DNA of 13,833 nucleotides, taken from NCBI GenBank assembly GCA_026770575.1, contig MU657220.1:87314-101146 (forward strand), read 5' to 3'. Below the pieces are notes generated by a model. That model saw only the letters and a program-made list of their open reading frames with translations. It did not search any database and was not told the DNA's origin. The first letter of the stretch is position 1. Every line of letters begins with the position of its first letter. Shown piece after piece: positions 1-8,102 of the stretch. Made by a program: the position numbers and the translations under genes. Origin of the DNA: Pelagophyceae sp. CCMP2097 (Eukaryota; Sar; Pelagophyceae).

Positions 1-1
1 C

Positions 2-328
2 GTCGACCTGGCGACGCAGGAGAAGGCGTCATTGCTCTGCGGCGACAACGCTGACGAGATGTACTCCCGCTGCGAGGTCCGAGTCTGGCCAGAGCAATGC
101 GCCGCCGCAAAGACGGAGCGGCGCTGGCAGCTGCGCGGCATGTCGTCGTCGAGGCACCTCAACACCCTGCGCGACGTCAAGGGCGCTGACCGATCCCCTC
201 AGGTCACTGGGCCCATTTCTGTCTTCGGCACGTTCTCCTTGTGGGTCCAAGACTTCGACGCCGTTTACCGCACCAAACAAAAAGCCGACTTGATGATGTC
301 TGCTCTCTTACATGTATTGCGAGTGTAA
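2..328 (+). CDS. 3' end of an unrecognised protein gene (partial, cut by window start)
   Basis: The frame beginning GTC GAC CTG at base 2 is open for 108 codons to a TAA at 326-328. Third codon positions are strongly G/C over most of the stretch, as in the two well-supported genes of this window, which argues for real coding. The peptide is soluble, with no membrane segment. It has an acidic/basic N-terminal part and a hydrophobic-aromatic end (motifs VTGPISVFGTFSLWVQDF and MMSALLHVLRV). I do not recognise a family. The start lies outside the window, and base 2 could itself follow a splice acceptor. The antisense frame at 29-280 is also open but has poorer composition and looks like a shadow. 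Confidence 0.55.
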   Translation, partial: VDLATQEKASLLCGDNADEMYSRCEVRVWPEQCAAAKTERRWQLRGMSSSRHLNTLRDVKGADRSPQVTGPISVFGTFSLWVQDFDAVYRTKQKADLMMSALLHVLRV

Positions 329-661
329 TGGTATTGCTTGCTTATAATCTACCCTGGGTGGGGCTGCCCCAAAAGGTTGTTTTCCTGTAAAGCCAGAGAC
401 GCGCCCAGACGGTCGCACGTGGGCAGTGAGGACCACAGAGGATGTCCGAAGCATATATCTAGATAATTTAAACTTTGAGAAGGCTCGTTTGGTGAAAATA
501 GATCGTGTCAAATTTTAAATGTCAGAGCAACTTTTGTACAAAATTTAAGAGCCACCCATTCTCTCGACCAATCCAAACACAGGAGCTTACAGACCCTGCC
601 GGTGCCTCGTTGCTTGTTGGTGCAGTTCGTTCCCGCGCGTTCTTGACCCTGTGCGGTGGCG
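329..661. other. intergenic region, no gene seen
   Basis: This stretch is more AT-rich than its surroundings, especially 450-560. Short open frames on both strands lack coding-like codon bias. It presumably holds the 3' end region of the gene at 2-328 and the promoter of gene A. An in-frame TGA at 644-646 lies just upstream of the chosen start of gene A. I see no convincing TATA box or RNA gene. Confidence 0.5.
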
Positions 662-3600
662 ATGCGGCGCGTGACGGACTTTGCGGCGACGCTGCCTGCG
701 TTGCGGCGAAACGCGCCGGCGCAGGACGCTCAAGTGTATGATCCAGAGGATCAAGAGGGCTACTCCGGCAGTCAAATCTCTCCAGAGGGCTTCGACGAGG
801 TACGCCGACGGGCGCCCGACCCCGGCTCTCCATGCGATTGGGCCGATTGGGCCAAAGGATGGACTGCCTTTGTCACATCGGAACGTGCTTTGCTAGAGTA
901 CCTTCCTATACGTTGCTAGAGTACCTTCCTCTAGTAACTTGCTAAAGTAACTTCCTATCTAGGTCGACTTGGAAGACGTCTCGAACCACCGCCGCGCCGC
1001 CGCCGTGTGCGCGGAACCGCGGGAGCGCTTCGCGACGGCGGACGTTTTGGTGTCTGTCGAGAGCGTGATCGACCCGGAGGCGCAGGAAAGAGACGTGCGT
1101 TCTTGAACCGCGGAGGACCTGTGCACCCGCGGCCGTGGATGCGCCGCGGATGCACCCGCTTGACACCCTCTCCAGGCGTCTCTCGGGGCGCGTCTTCCCG
1201 CGCATGCGACTCGACGTAGGCGCGCCGAAAGACCGCCAAGCTCTCCACAGAGGTCCTATTCCCCTTTGGCCGAACCAACAAGACCCTTCGCCTCTGGGCC
1301 AGCGTGGAGATCTGCGTGCTCTTCTTCGCGCCGCTGCCGCTGTACTTTGCGCTCCACGACTTTCCGTGCGTTCAGGGTTTTCCGCGAGGAGCATTTCCGG
1401 GTATTTACTCGGTATCATTGGGGATTTGCGTGGGATTATCTGGGATTTATATGGTATTTATGGGCAAAACCCAAAAGGTACTCGCTCCTCGTCTTCATGT
1501 ATCTCGTCGGCATCCCGGGCGCGATTACTTCCGCGCACCTGGTGTTTTCGTGTTTACAAACGCAGACGCTCGGCCTCTCGGAGTCGATCAACGACGACAG
1601 CTGCAACCGTGCGTCGCAAGTGCCCTCTGGAAAAACTGGAATTGCCCAAAGGATGGCCAAAGGTTGGCCCCGAGAGACAGGCCCGAGACTGGCGCGGAGA
1701 GGCCCTTTCGAAAGGCCCCGAGACTGGCGCCTACGCCCGCCGCAGGCCGGAACCATTTTGTGCACAGCGTGCCTTCGTTTCCTGAGTTGCCGCTTGGGGC
1801 GTTGGATTTGGATGACCCCTCGAGAGAGCTCCTCTGGACTGTCCCTCTGTACGGTCTCTTTGGACGGTCCCTTTGAACGGCCACTCTGGACAGTCCCGGT
1901 GGAAGGTCTCCCTGGACGATCCTCTGGACGGTCTCTCTGGACGGGCCCTCTGGACGGGCCCTCAAAACGGTCTCTCTGGACGGGCCTTCTGGACGGGCCC
2001 TTTGAACGGCCCCTCTGGACGCCCCTTTAAACCCCTCTAGACAGTGCCTCAAAACGGTCTCTCTGGACGGGCCCTCTGGACTTCTCTAGACAGTCCCTCT
2101 GGATGGTGTTTCTGGACGGTGTTTCTGGATTGTGACTCTGGATGGGCCCTGGATGGGCCCTTTGAACGGCCCCTCTGGATGTTCCCTTCGGAAGGTCTCT
2201 CTCTACACGGTCCCTCTGGACGGTCCATTTGAACGGCCCCATTGGACGGTCCATCCAAACGGTCCATCCAGACGGTTCCTCTCGACGGCCCCTCGACGCT
2301 CACGAGCTGACTGCGCCCGCCGAGCGCCGGAAACCCGTTTTGTTTGTGCCTTTAAGAGTTGCTGCGCGGGGCGCTGCATGATGAGATGACTCCTCTCCTC
2401 TCCTCTGGTAGGGCTCTCTGGACGGTTCATCTGGACGGCTTCGAATGGACGGTCCCTCTGGACGGCTCCGAATGGACGGGCCTTCCGGACATCTCTTGAC
2501 AGTCCCTCTGGACGGCCCCTCTGGACGGTCTCTCTGGACGGTGTCTGGACAGTCTCTCTAGACGGGCCCTCTGAACGGGCCCTTTGAACGGGCTCTCTAG
2601 CCGGTCTCTCTGGACGGCTCCGAATGGACGGGCCTTCTGGACAGGCCTTTTGAAGAGCTCCTCTCGATGGCCCCTCTGGACCCCTCTAGACAGTCCCTCT
2701 GAACGGTATCCCTAGACGGTCTTCTTGACGGTCTCTGGACGTGCCCTCCGGATGGCCCCTCTGGACGGCCCCTCTGGAAGGTCCCTCTCTACACGGCTTC
2801 CTTGTATGCACTGAGGGCCTTTGTTTTCAGAGTCGCCGCGCGGGACGCTGTATAATGGTATGCATTTCATATGGGCTGATACCTGGGCTGCCGTACCGGC
2901 TCCTGGGTGCTGCGAGACCTTGCAAGACCAATCTTCTTGTATGGGGGTTCGGGACACGGGGATGCGGGGACCTTGTCTCGGGGATCCTTGTATCGGGACC
3001 TTTTCACGGGGACCTTGCCACGGGGACCTTGTCGCAGGGACCGTGTCACGGGGTTCTTGCCACGGGGGTTTGGTCACGGGGACCTTTTCGCACGGTTCTT
3101 CTCACTTAATTCTCCTCACAGGGTTCGTGTCACAGGGATCTTGCCACGGGGACCTTTTCGCAGGGACCTGGTCGCACGGTTCTTCTCGCAGGGTTCCTAC
3201 CACGGGACCCCATATCACAGGGACCTCGTCAAAGGGACCTTTCGACGGGGACCTCGTTCCGGGAAACGTGTCTCGCGGACCTTTGCATTGGACAATGCCA
3301 CAAGGACCTTTGCATCGGGCCTCGTCATGGCGACGTTGTCAGAGTGACCTGGTCACGTGGACCTTTGTCACATTGACCCCTTTCGACGCCTCAAAGGGCC
3401 GCGAGGGTTGAGGCCTCCTTTTTTGGGACCCGGGCCTTCGACGCCTTCCCAGCCCCAGACCCTCGACGATGCGATACGACCTCTGCGGTCTTTTTTACGC
3501 AAGTCTGACGGCCCGCCTGGGGCTTCTGCGGCCCCGGTGCGGGCCTCTGCGACCCGGGGCCGTTTATACAATCCCTAAAAGGAACTTTTTTCGGCTGGGG

Positions 3601-4694
3601 TTTCTCCGGGCCCATCCGGGGCCTCGCGGACCCAAGCCGTATCGGGTCTAAATGCGCCCCCAAAGGACCCCGTCGTAGGACGGTTGCTCCAAAGTCTCGG
3701 TACGGAGCAAATGCGGACCCGTCGACGGGACCCATCCATCGAGACATCGACGGCCCATCGACGCGAGACGGCCCCTCGGCGGGCCCTCGGCGACGGTCCT
3801 ACGAGGCTCCCTCGCCGGCCCCGACGACGGACCTCTTATGCGGCGCGGCGCGGACCCGCGACGGACTTTTTGGACGGCCGGAGAGGCGTCGAACCGGAGA
3901 TGCATGAAAACATCCACAAATGCCTCAGGAAATATCGACACATGCCTCAAGAAATATCGACACATGCCTCAAGAAATCCCCATGTAGGCAACGGTATTCT
4001 CTCACTGTGGAAGCTCATCAACCGAATCTACGTCGTCCTTTGGGGCTGCGGCATCGTCGCGCAGCTCGGATGGATCTTCGCCAGCGGTGCGTCTTGCAGG
4101 ACCGTCTTGCAGAACGCGGCGCCCTTTTGCAGCAGCAAGGCCCAGCCTCTGCTGCGCAGGCTACAAGACGCACGACCTCGGGTGGATATTCGTGGCCTTG
4201 ATCTACAACATCATAGTATGGCCATTCTTCTTCATCACGTACGTGATCGAACAAGGCACATTTGCGGGCTCTCGGGCAACGTTTGCGCCCCCCCTCGTTC
4301 GGCATGTCGACGTTTCGACTCTAGGTGGCACGTCGGCAGAGAGATCGACTCGCCCTTTGACCGCAGCGTGGCGCAGGTGCGCCCAAAGGGGCGGCGAGGG
4401 GCTCGAATATCGATTTGAAAACCCAATCACTTTGATCAGGTCGAGCGCAACCCGCCCACAATCGAGCTCGCGCTGGCGTCCGCGGCGCCGGCGCTCATCG
4501 TCGTCGAGGCGCAGCCCGAAAGCGCCGCGGGCGACGCCGACGCCGGCGACGCCGACGCATCCGACGGCAACTTCCAACGGGCGCTCAGCGCGAGCGCCGC
4601 CGCCGCCGACGCCGACGCGCCCGCCGACGCCGCGCTAGACGCCGCGCCGGACGCCGCACCGGCCGCGGCCGCGGCCGTGGCCACGCAGCTCTGA
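662..4694 (+). CDS. gene A: eight-exon gene for an unrecognised four-helix membrane protein
   Basis: Hand-derived exons are 662-799, 963-1094, 1253-1365, 1478-1608, 3988-4086, 4160-4238, 4340-4376 and 4440-4694. All seven introns are GT-AG, the phases agree at every junction, and the exons total 984 nt (327 residues plus TGA). The donors are GTGCGT at four introns, and GTACGC, GTACGT and GTGCGC at the others. The ATG at 662 is preceded by an in-frame TGA. The N-terminal ~100 residues are hydrophilic and acidic. Four hydrophobic helices follow at about 105-124, 130-153, 184-204 and 211-230 (cores VEICVLFFAPLPLYFAL, LLVFMYLVGIPGAI, IYVVLWGCGIVAQLGWIF, WIFVALIYNIIVWPFFFI). A low-complexity Ala/Asp-rich tail (GDADAGDADASD type) ends at TGA 4692-4694. 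It is probably an integral membrane protein; I do not recognise the family and infer no function. Intron 4 is 2379 bp and repeat-filled. The splice structure is good; the start is less certain. Confidence 0.75.
890..961 (+). repeat. three degenerate copies of a ~23-26 bp repeat at the 3' end of intron 1 of gene A
   Basis: TTGCTAGAGTACCTTCCT begins at 890 and again at 913, and a diverged form (TTGCTAAAGTAACTTCCT) begins at 939. The array runs to the splice acceptor TAG at 960-962, so the last copy forms the acceptor region. Confidence 0.8.
1826..2796 (+). repeat. 13-bp minisatellite, consensus GTCCCTCTGGACG, interrupted once
   Basis: Successive units such as GTCTCTCTGGACG, GGCCCTCTGGACG and GTCCCTTTGAACG can be read off at 13-base spacing through most of the interval, with scattered units of 10-15 bases. 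A non-repetitive island at about 2296-2405 splits the array. The units diverge by substitutions, so the array is old or has evolved by gene-conversion-like mixing. Confidence 0.85.
2351..2857 (+). repeat. higher-order duplication: similar unique islands inside the minisatellite
   Basis: The island at about 2351-2384 (TTTAAGAGTTGCTGCGCGGG and onward) resembles the one at about 2825-2857 (TTTCAGAGTCGCCGCGCGGG and onward). Each follows the 13-bp units at an equivalent place, and each has a related flank (GCC.TT before it, ATGATG/TAATGG after it). This suggests that a block of array plus island was duplicated. Confidence 0.55.
2945..3376 (+). repeat. 14-bp minisatellite, consensus GACCTTGTCACGGG
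   Basis: From about 2965 the sequence parses into 14-base units (GACCTTGCCACGGG, GACCTTTTCGCAGG, GTTCTTCTCGCAGG and so on) with few units of other length. The period is not a multiple of three, so translation cycles through three peptide frames. This explains the long apparent open frames at 2821-3411 and 2907-3347. It differs in unit length and sequence from the 13-bp array just upstream. Confidence 0.85.
3917..3980 (+). repeat. 22-bp tandem repeat, 2.9 copies, next to the intron 4 acceptor
   Basis: Copies start at 3917, 3939 and 3961 (CACATGCCTCAAGAAATATC then GA). The first copy has two or three substitutions and the last runs into the acceptor at 3984-3987. Confidence 0.9.
4091..4116 (+). 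repeat. 13-bp duplication inside intron 5 of gene A
   Basis: GTCTTGCAGGACC is followed directly by GTCTTGCAGAACG, and a partial echo (CTTTTGCAG) lies a few bases on. Each copy contains a CAG that could act as a cryptic acceptor within this 73-nt intron. Confidence 0.7.
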
Positions 4695-5038
4695 GCAGCT
4701 CTGTATTTTTGCGGCCGCCACCGCACCGGCCGTCCACCACTGTTTTTCTTCCACCACCGGCCCTCGGCGCCCCGCGCAGCGACGCCCACCATCGTTTTGC
4801 TCTCTTCCTCTTGTGTCGCCCCCCTTTGGGCTCCCTGATAAATCGCTCCTTTGCCAAGCGAGGCTCCTTTTGGCGCCTTTCTCAAAGGCGCACCCCGACG
4901 ATGCGCACATCGGCCCCGCACTCCCTTTCGCCCAGAGGGCCAAAGGGACGGTCTCGCCATCGCGTCGCCCCGCGCAGCAGCCCTGGGAACGCGCCCCCGA
5001 GCCCCGGGCGAGTACTACTGGCAAGGGTCCAAGATGCG
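4695..5038. other. gene A 3' flank, no gene seen
   Basis: This GC-rich stretch between the gene A stop and the left palindrome arm contains no canonical AATAAA. A GATAAA lies near 4837. Open frames across it have proline/arginine-rich low-complexity translations with no recognisable motif. It probably contains the 3' untranslated region of gene A. Confidence 0.45.
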
Positions 5039-5218
5039 GGATCTGAGATGCACAAACTGCAGATCGGCCCAATCTGTCGATTCTTTGAGAGTGGCGATGC
5101 ACGGGACGGACGCGTTATCTGATATAATCGGGCTGCGTAGTTTTGAATTCTACGATGGAGATGTGTCGTCCGCTTTGCCTCGATCGACGTTTAGCAGAAG
5201 TTAGAGCCATTAGAAGTC

Positions 5219-5268
5219 AGGTTAGGTTTTAGGTTAGGGTTAGGGTTAGGGTTGGGGGTTAGGTTAGT
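5219..5268 (+). repeat. telomere-like TTAGGG repeats, left palindrome arm
   Basis: Three consecutive TTAGGG units (about 5232-5252) sit among degenerate forms (TTAGGTTTTAGG, TTGGGGGTTAGGTTAG). The G-rich strand runs toward the palindrome centre, about 150 bases away. Confidence 0.85.
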
Positions 5269-5567
5269 TTCTTACATAAAAACATGCGCCTCGACGAGGC
5301 CTTTCCAACGCTGTATCGCACGCCACGAACGACGCACTACAACCCGACCGAATTTACACGCGGAGCTTTTATTAATGCAGATTGGACGAATTCGATGCCC
5401 CAATCTACAGATTGGGCCGCCCAATCTGTAGATTGGGGCATCGAATTCGTCCAATCTGCATTAATAAAAGCTCCGCGTGTAAATTCGGTCGGGTTGTAGT
5501 GCGTCGTTCGTGGCGTGCGATACAGCGTTGGAAAGGCCTCGTCGAGGCGCATGTTTTTATGTAAGAA

Positions 5568-5617
5568 ACTAACCTAACCCCCAACCCTAACCCTAACCCT
5601 AACCTAAAACCTAACCT
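5568..5617 (-). repeat. telomere-like CCCTAA repeats, right palindrome arm
   Basis: This is the mirror image of the block in the left arm, so the G-rich strand again runs toward the centre. The pair has the head-to-head orientation expected of two joined chromosome ends, although about 300 bases of non-telomeric palindrome lie between the two blocks. Confidence 0.85.
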
Positions 5618-5883
5618 GACTTCTAATGGCTCTAACTTCTGCTAAACGTCGATCGAGGCAAAGCGGACGACACATCTCCATCGTAGAATTCAAAACTACG
5701 CAGCCCGATTATATCAGATAACGCGTCCGTCCCGTGCATCGCCACTCTCAAAGAATCGACAGATTGGGCCGATCTGCAGTTTGTGCATCTCAGATCCGAA
5801 ACGTTTCGAGATCCTTTGAACGCCCGGCGAACAGAAGCCTCACCCGCCACGAGCGAGACGGGCGCCGCATTTCGGCGGCGGCG

Positions 5884-8102
5884 ATGCGCCCAAAGGCCGG
5901 CGCGGCCTCGGCCGGCGCGGCGGCGGCGGCTGGCGGAGCGGTTAACGGCGGAGCGGCGCCGGGCCGCGCGGCGCCGATGCATATGCCTTCCCTGCGCGTC
6001 TTCCTCCCCAACCCGCGCACTGCCGCGACTTGGGTGGGCGACTACGAGGAGAAGCGGGCGCATTGGTCGGAGCTTTTCTTGGATCTGATAATGGTGTGTG
6101 TGTGTGTGTGTGTGTGTGATTATTGGTACAGATTCTGCGCCGGGGTGCCACAGCCCCAAAGGGAGCGCGGCCCCGCAGCGCGGCGGTAGGTCGCGTCGGT
6201 GTCCAACGTGACGGCGGCGCTGCGGCGCGGCCTCGAAGGCGGTGGGGGGGCGTGGGCGGTGTGGAAGTTCCTCCTCATGTTCCAAACGGAAGTCTCGGGC
6301 TGGGCGTCTGATGCCGCGCCCCGAAAACCCATCCAGAAACCCGGTCGGCGACGACACGGGGCGTTGGCCGTATTGCGCAAAAGCACCGGCGGCTTTGGAT
6401 CCTCTGAGCACTTTGCATTTGGATAGACTCACATGTCTCACACGGTCCCACGTTCAAAGTCGTGACTGATCGAAGGCAGGTACTACACGCTCTGGACGGC
6501 GCGGTACTCGGACGACTCGCTCGTCGGGAGCGTGAATTCGTACGGCTTTTTTGTTGGCACTGCAGGTCTGGGTTTGGCGGCGGCCCCTACGAGAATATTC
6601 CTCGGCGCGGCTCTACTTCAGCGTGTAGCCGTCCTCGCCATGCACCGCAACGGCGCCATCGCAATCGGAAAACAATGAGCGCCGTTGAAAGGCGATTGTC
6701 GCCGGGGCGAGAGCCCGGAGCGCCTTCGCAAAGGTACCTCAAATAAAGGTACCTCATGCCCTACGCCCACATTCCCACCTCGCGCAAGCACATCCGCTCT
6801 TCCGCGCGCCACGAGCTGATTGCCATTTGCGTCCTTTCGATGGCCGTCTGCCATTCGGACGACGAGCGCTTTGCTTTGAAAGTCCTCGCCGTCATCACGC
6901 TGATAGAGGTGCCCATCGCGCACGTCCGCAACGCCGCCGTCGGAAACAGCGTCCGGAAGCCAGGGGGGCAAGACGCTGCCTGGTTCGGGGAGTGTTTTGT
7001 CCGTCGGAAGCCGCCGGGCAGACTAGACGCTGCGATAGGTGCGTCGCACGCTTGGTGAGGGCGTCATCCCAATGAACGTCGAGCACTTCACCGAGCGCAT
7101 GGGCGCCTTAGTCCTCGTCGTGTTGGGCGAGAGCGTCCTCTCTTCCGTGATCAACCTTGGAAGGGTCCGAGAAGCGTCGGGGGAAATACGGCCGGTCACG
7201 GAAGCCCTGTTAGCCAACGTCTCGCTCGTCTTACTCGTCACTTTTTCCTTCTCAATGTTCTACTTTGCAATGTCGCCCCCGAGGGCGCTCCACGCCCTGC
7301 GGAGGTCGTTCCCGCACGGGATTGGGTTCTTCCAGGTGCGTTCCTATAGAATTCCTATAGAATTCCCATAGAATTCCTATAGAAAGGCTCCCCGACCTGC
7401 GATGCTCACAAGGCCCCGCTTAGGCGCACCTCGTCCTCTTCCACGCCTTGGCGCTGCTGGGCACGGGCATTAAAAGTGCGACTGGGGATATCCTGGCAGA
7501 AACCATTCTGCATCGCCCAAGACTGCTCTTCCTCCCGCTCGCGGTGGCAAACGCGGCCGTATTCACCATCCGACTTCTCCACTTCGGCGGCCGGCACCCG
7601 CACGTGACAGACGCCCGACGCGTCAAGAAGATCAAGCGAGGGCCCGCGCGACGTCGGAAAACGAGCGTCCCGCCAGAGTCCCGCGCGCGAGGGACATCAC
7701 AACTGTAAGGTACGTTTGGTGGGTCTGCGCGGCGGCGTCGCCGCTCCTCCCGCTCGCCGGCCTCGTCACGCTCCGCGCCTTCATGCCGTCCGGTTTGCGG
7801 CCTATCCCGGCGCTCCTCGTGAGCCACCCCATCGCTCCTCGTGCGCGCCCCGTTTAGTACACCCGCTTTTGACTCTAAAACAGGTCCTCGCTCTCGCCAT
7901 CGTCTTCTACGTCGTGTTGGAGCATGCCATCAGCGCCGAGCTGCACCGCCTCATCCTCGGCGGGGTGGCCTCGGGTATTCCGACTTCGCCACATACCGCA
8001 CATCATCCCGCGGAAGAGACCAAGGAGCCGTACGACACCGAGCGACCGCCATCGGAAGAGCAAACGCCGCTCAAGCTGTCGCCCACCGCCGCCTACGCCT
8101 GA
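5884..8102 (+). CDS. gene B: LtrA (low temperature requirement A) family multi-pass membrane protein, eight exons
   Basis: Proposed exons are 5884-6093, 6190-6305, 6480-6624 (or 6630), 6789-6950, 7039-7335, 7424-7603, 7666-7818 and 7884-8102. They are phase-compatible and give about 493 residues. Diagnostic LtrA signatures appear in order: HWSELFLDLIMV (residues ~60-71), WAYYTLWTARYSDD after the second helix, and HFTERMGALVLVVLGESVL in the fifth exon, the counterpart of the family's H-hydrophobic-ERFGLF-hydrophobic-LGES motif. Hydrophobic helices follow (SLVLLVTFSFSMFYFAM, LVLFHALALLGTGI, LLFLPLAVANAAVFTI, VWWVCAAASPLLPLAGL, LALAIVFYVVLEHA), then a polar C-terminal tail. The N-terminal ~30 residues are Ala/Gly-rich. 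LtrA proteins are known mainly from bacteria and some fungi and algae, and their biochemical role is poorly defined. The frame is open upstream of ATG 5884 into the palindrome arm, so the start is not fixed. The junctions of exons 3/4 and 6/7 are the least certain. An AATAAA lies at 8155. Confidence 0.9.
6094..6118 (+). repeat. (GT)12 microsatellite that forms the 5' splice site of gene B intron 1
   Basis: Exon 1 ends ATG at 6093 and the intron begins with an uninterrupted GTGTGT run of 25 bases. Every GT in the run is a potential donor. Confidence 0.9.
6733..6757 (+). repeat. short tandem duplication in gene B intron 3
   Basis: AAAGGTACCTC occurs twice, separated by AAAT. The second copy contains a possible alternative acceptor (AAAG at 6745-6748), which would start exon 4 at 6749 and would then need a phase-2 donor that I could not find. 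Confidence 0.6.
6951..7038 (+). repeat. gene B intron 4 made of an internal degenerate duplication
   Basis: The two halves of this 88-nt intron share GTCCG..GGAAGCC..GGGCA..GACGCTGC. The first half starts at the donor (GTCCGGAAGCC) and the second at about 6999 (GTCCGTCGGAAGCC), ending at acceptor ATAG. Confidence 0.6.
7341..7384 (+). repeat. 11-bp tandem repeat, 4 copies, in gene B intron 5
   Basis: TTCCTATAGAA occurs four times head to tail, with one C/T difference in the third copy, starting five bases after the donor GTGCG. The array fills about half of the 88-nt intron 7336-7423. Confidence 0.95.

Larger units (their letters stand above)
1609..3987 (+). other. giant repeat-filled intron 4 of gene A
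   Basis: The donor GTGCGT at 1609 and the acceptor GTAG at 3984-3987 join exon 4 to exon 5 in phase 1. At 2379 bp it is more than ten times longer than the gene's other introns (63-163 nt). It contains, in order, a GC-rich leader (1609-1825), a 13-bp minisatellite, a unique island, more of the 13-bp array, a second island, a 14-bp minisatellite, a GC-rich stretch of degenerate GACGGCCC/GGGCCTC repeats (about 3380-3860), and a 22-bp repeat ending at the acceptor. The long open frames across it, on both strands, are by-products of repeat periodicity. Confidence 0.7.
5039..5797. repeat. 759-bp near-perfect palindrome: two 379-bp arms around one central base
   Basis: Left arm 5039-5417 is the reverse complement of right arm 5419-5797, with base 5418 as a one-base centre. 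I compared both arms along their length by eye and found no mismatch. Pairing ends abruptly outside (5038 G against 5798 G; 5037 C against 5799 A), and the flanks are unrelated. Each arm contains telomere-like repeats. The centre itself is nested: CCAATCTACAGATTGG is a smaller hairpin repeated on both sides. The identical short open frames in the two arms (for example the one reading MRLDEAFPTLYRTPRTTHYN) follow from the symmetry, and I do not call them genes. Confidence 0.95.

Noticed and set aside
1266..2030. Plus-strand 254-codon frame as a single gene
   Set aside because: It contains the true exon 4 of gene A (1478-1608) but reads through introns 3 and 4; splice-phase analysis explains it better.
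1588..2303. Minus-strand Arg/Gly/Pro-rich open frames over the first minisatellite
   Set aside because: They are translations of 13-bp units with no start context, no codon bias and no non-repetitive domain.
2821..3411. Long plus-strand open frame of 196 codons rich in Gly/Ser/His, and a similar one at 2907-3347
   Set aside because: It is the translation of the 14-bp minisatellite; the period cycles through all three frames, so long open frames are expected without coding.
4436..4960. Minus-strand Ala/Ser-rich 174-codon frame
   Set aside because: It is the antisense shadow of the Ala/Asp-rich tail of gene A, whose sense frame ends in a TGA after phase-consistent splicing.
5284..5552. Two identical 71-codon frames crossing the palindrome centre in opposite directions
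   Set aside because: Their identity follows from the symmetry. The second half of each simply reads the antisense of the first, and no family or codon bias supports a gene.
5039..5797. Palindrome dismissed as a simple fold-back read artefact
   Set aside because: Flanking sequences on the two sides are different genes rather than mirror images, so a single fold-back read does not explain it, although a false assembly join remains possible.
5632..6441. Minus-strand 269-codon open frame
   Set aside because: It lies antisense to the first two LtrA exons, includes a (His-Thr)n stretch from the GT microsatellite and ends in the palindrome arm; the sense strand has clear family motifs.
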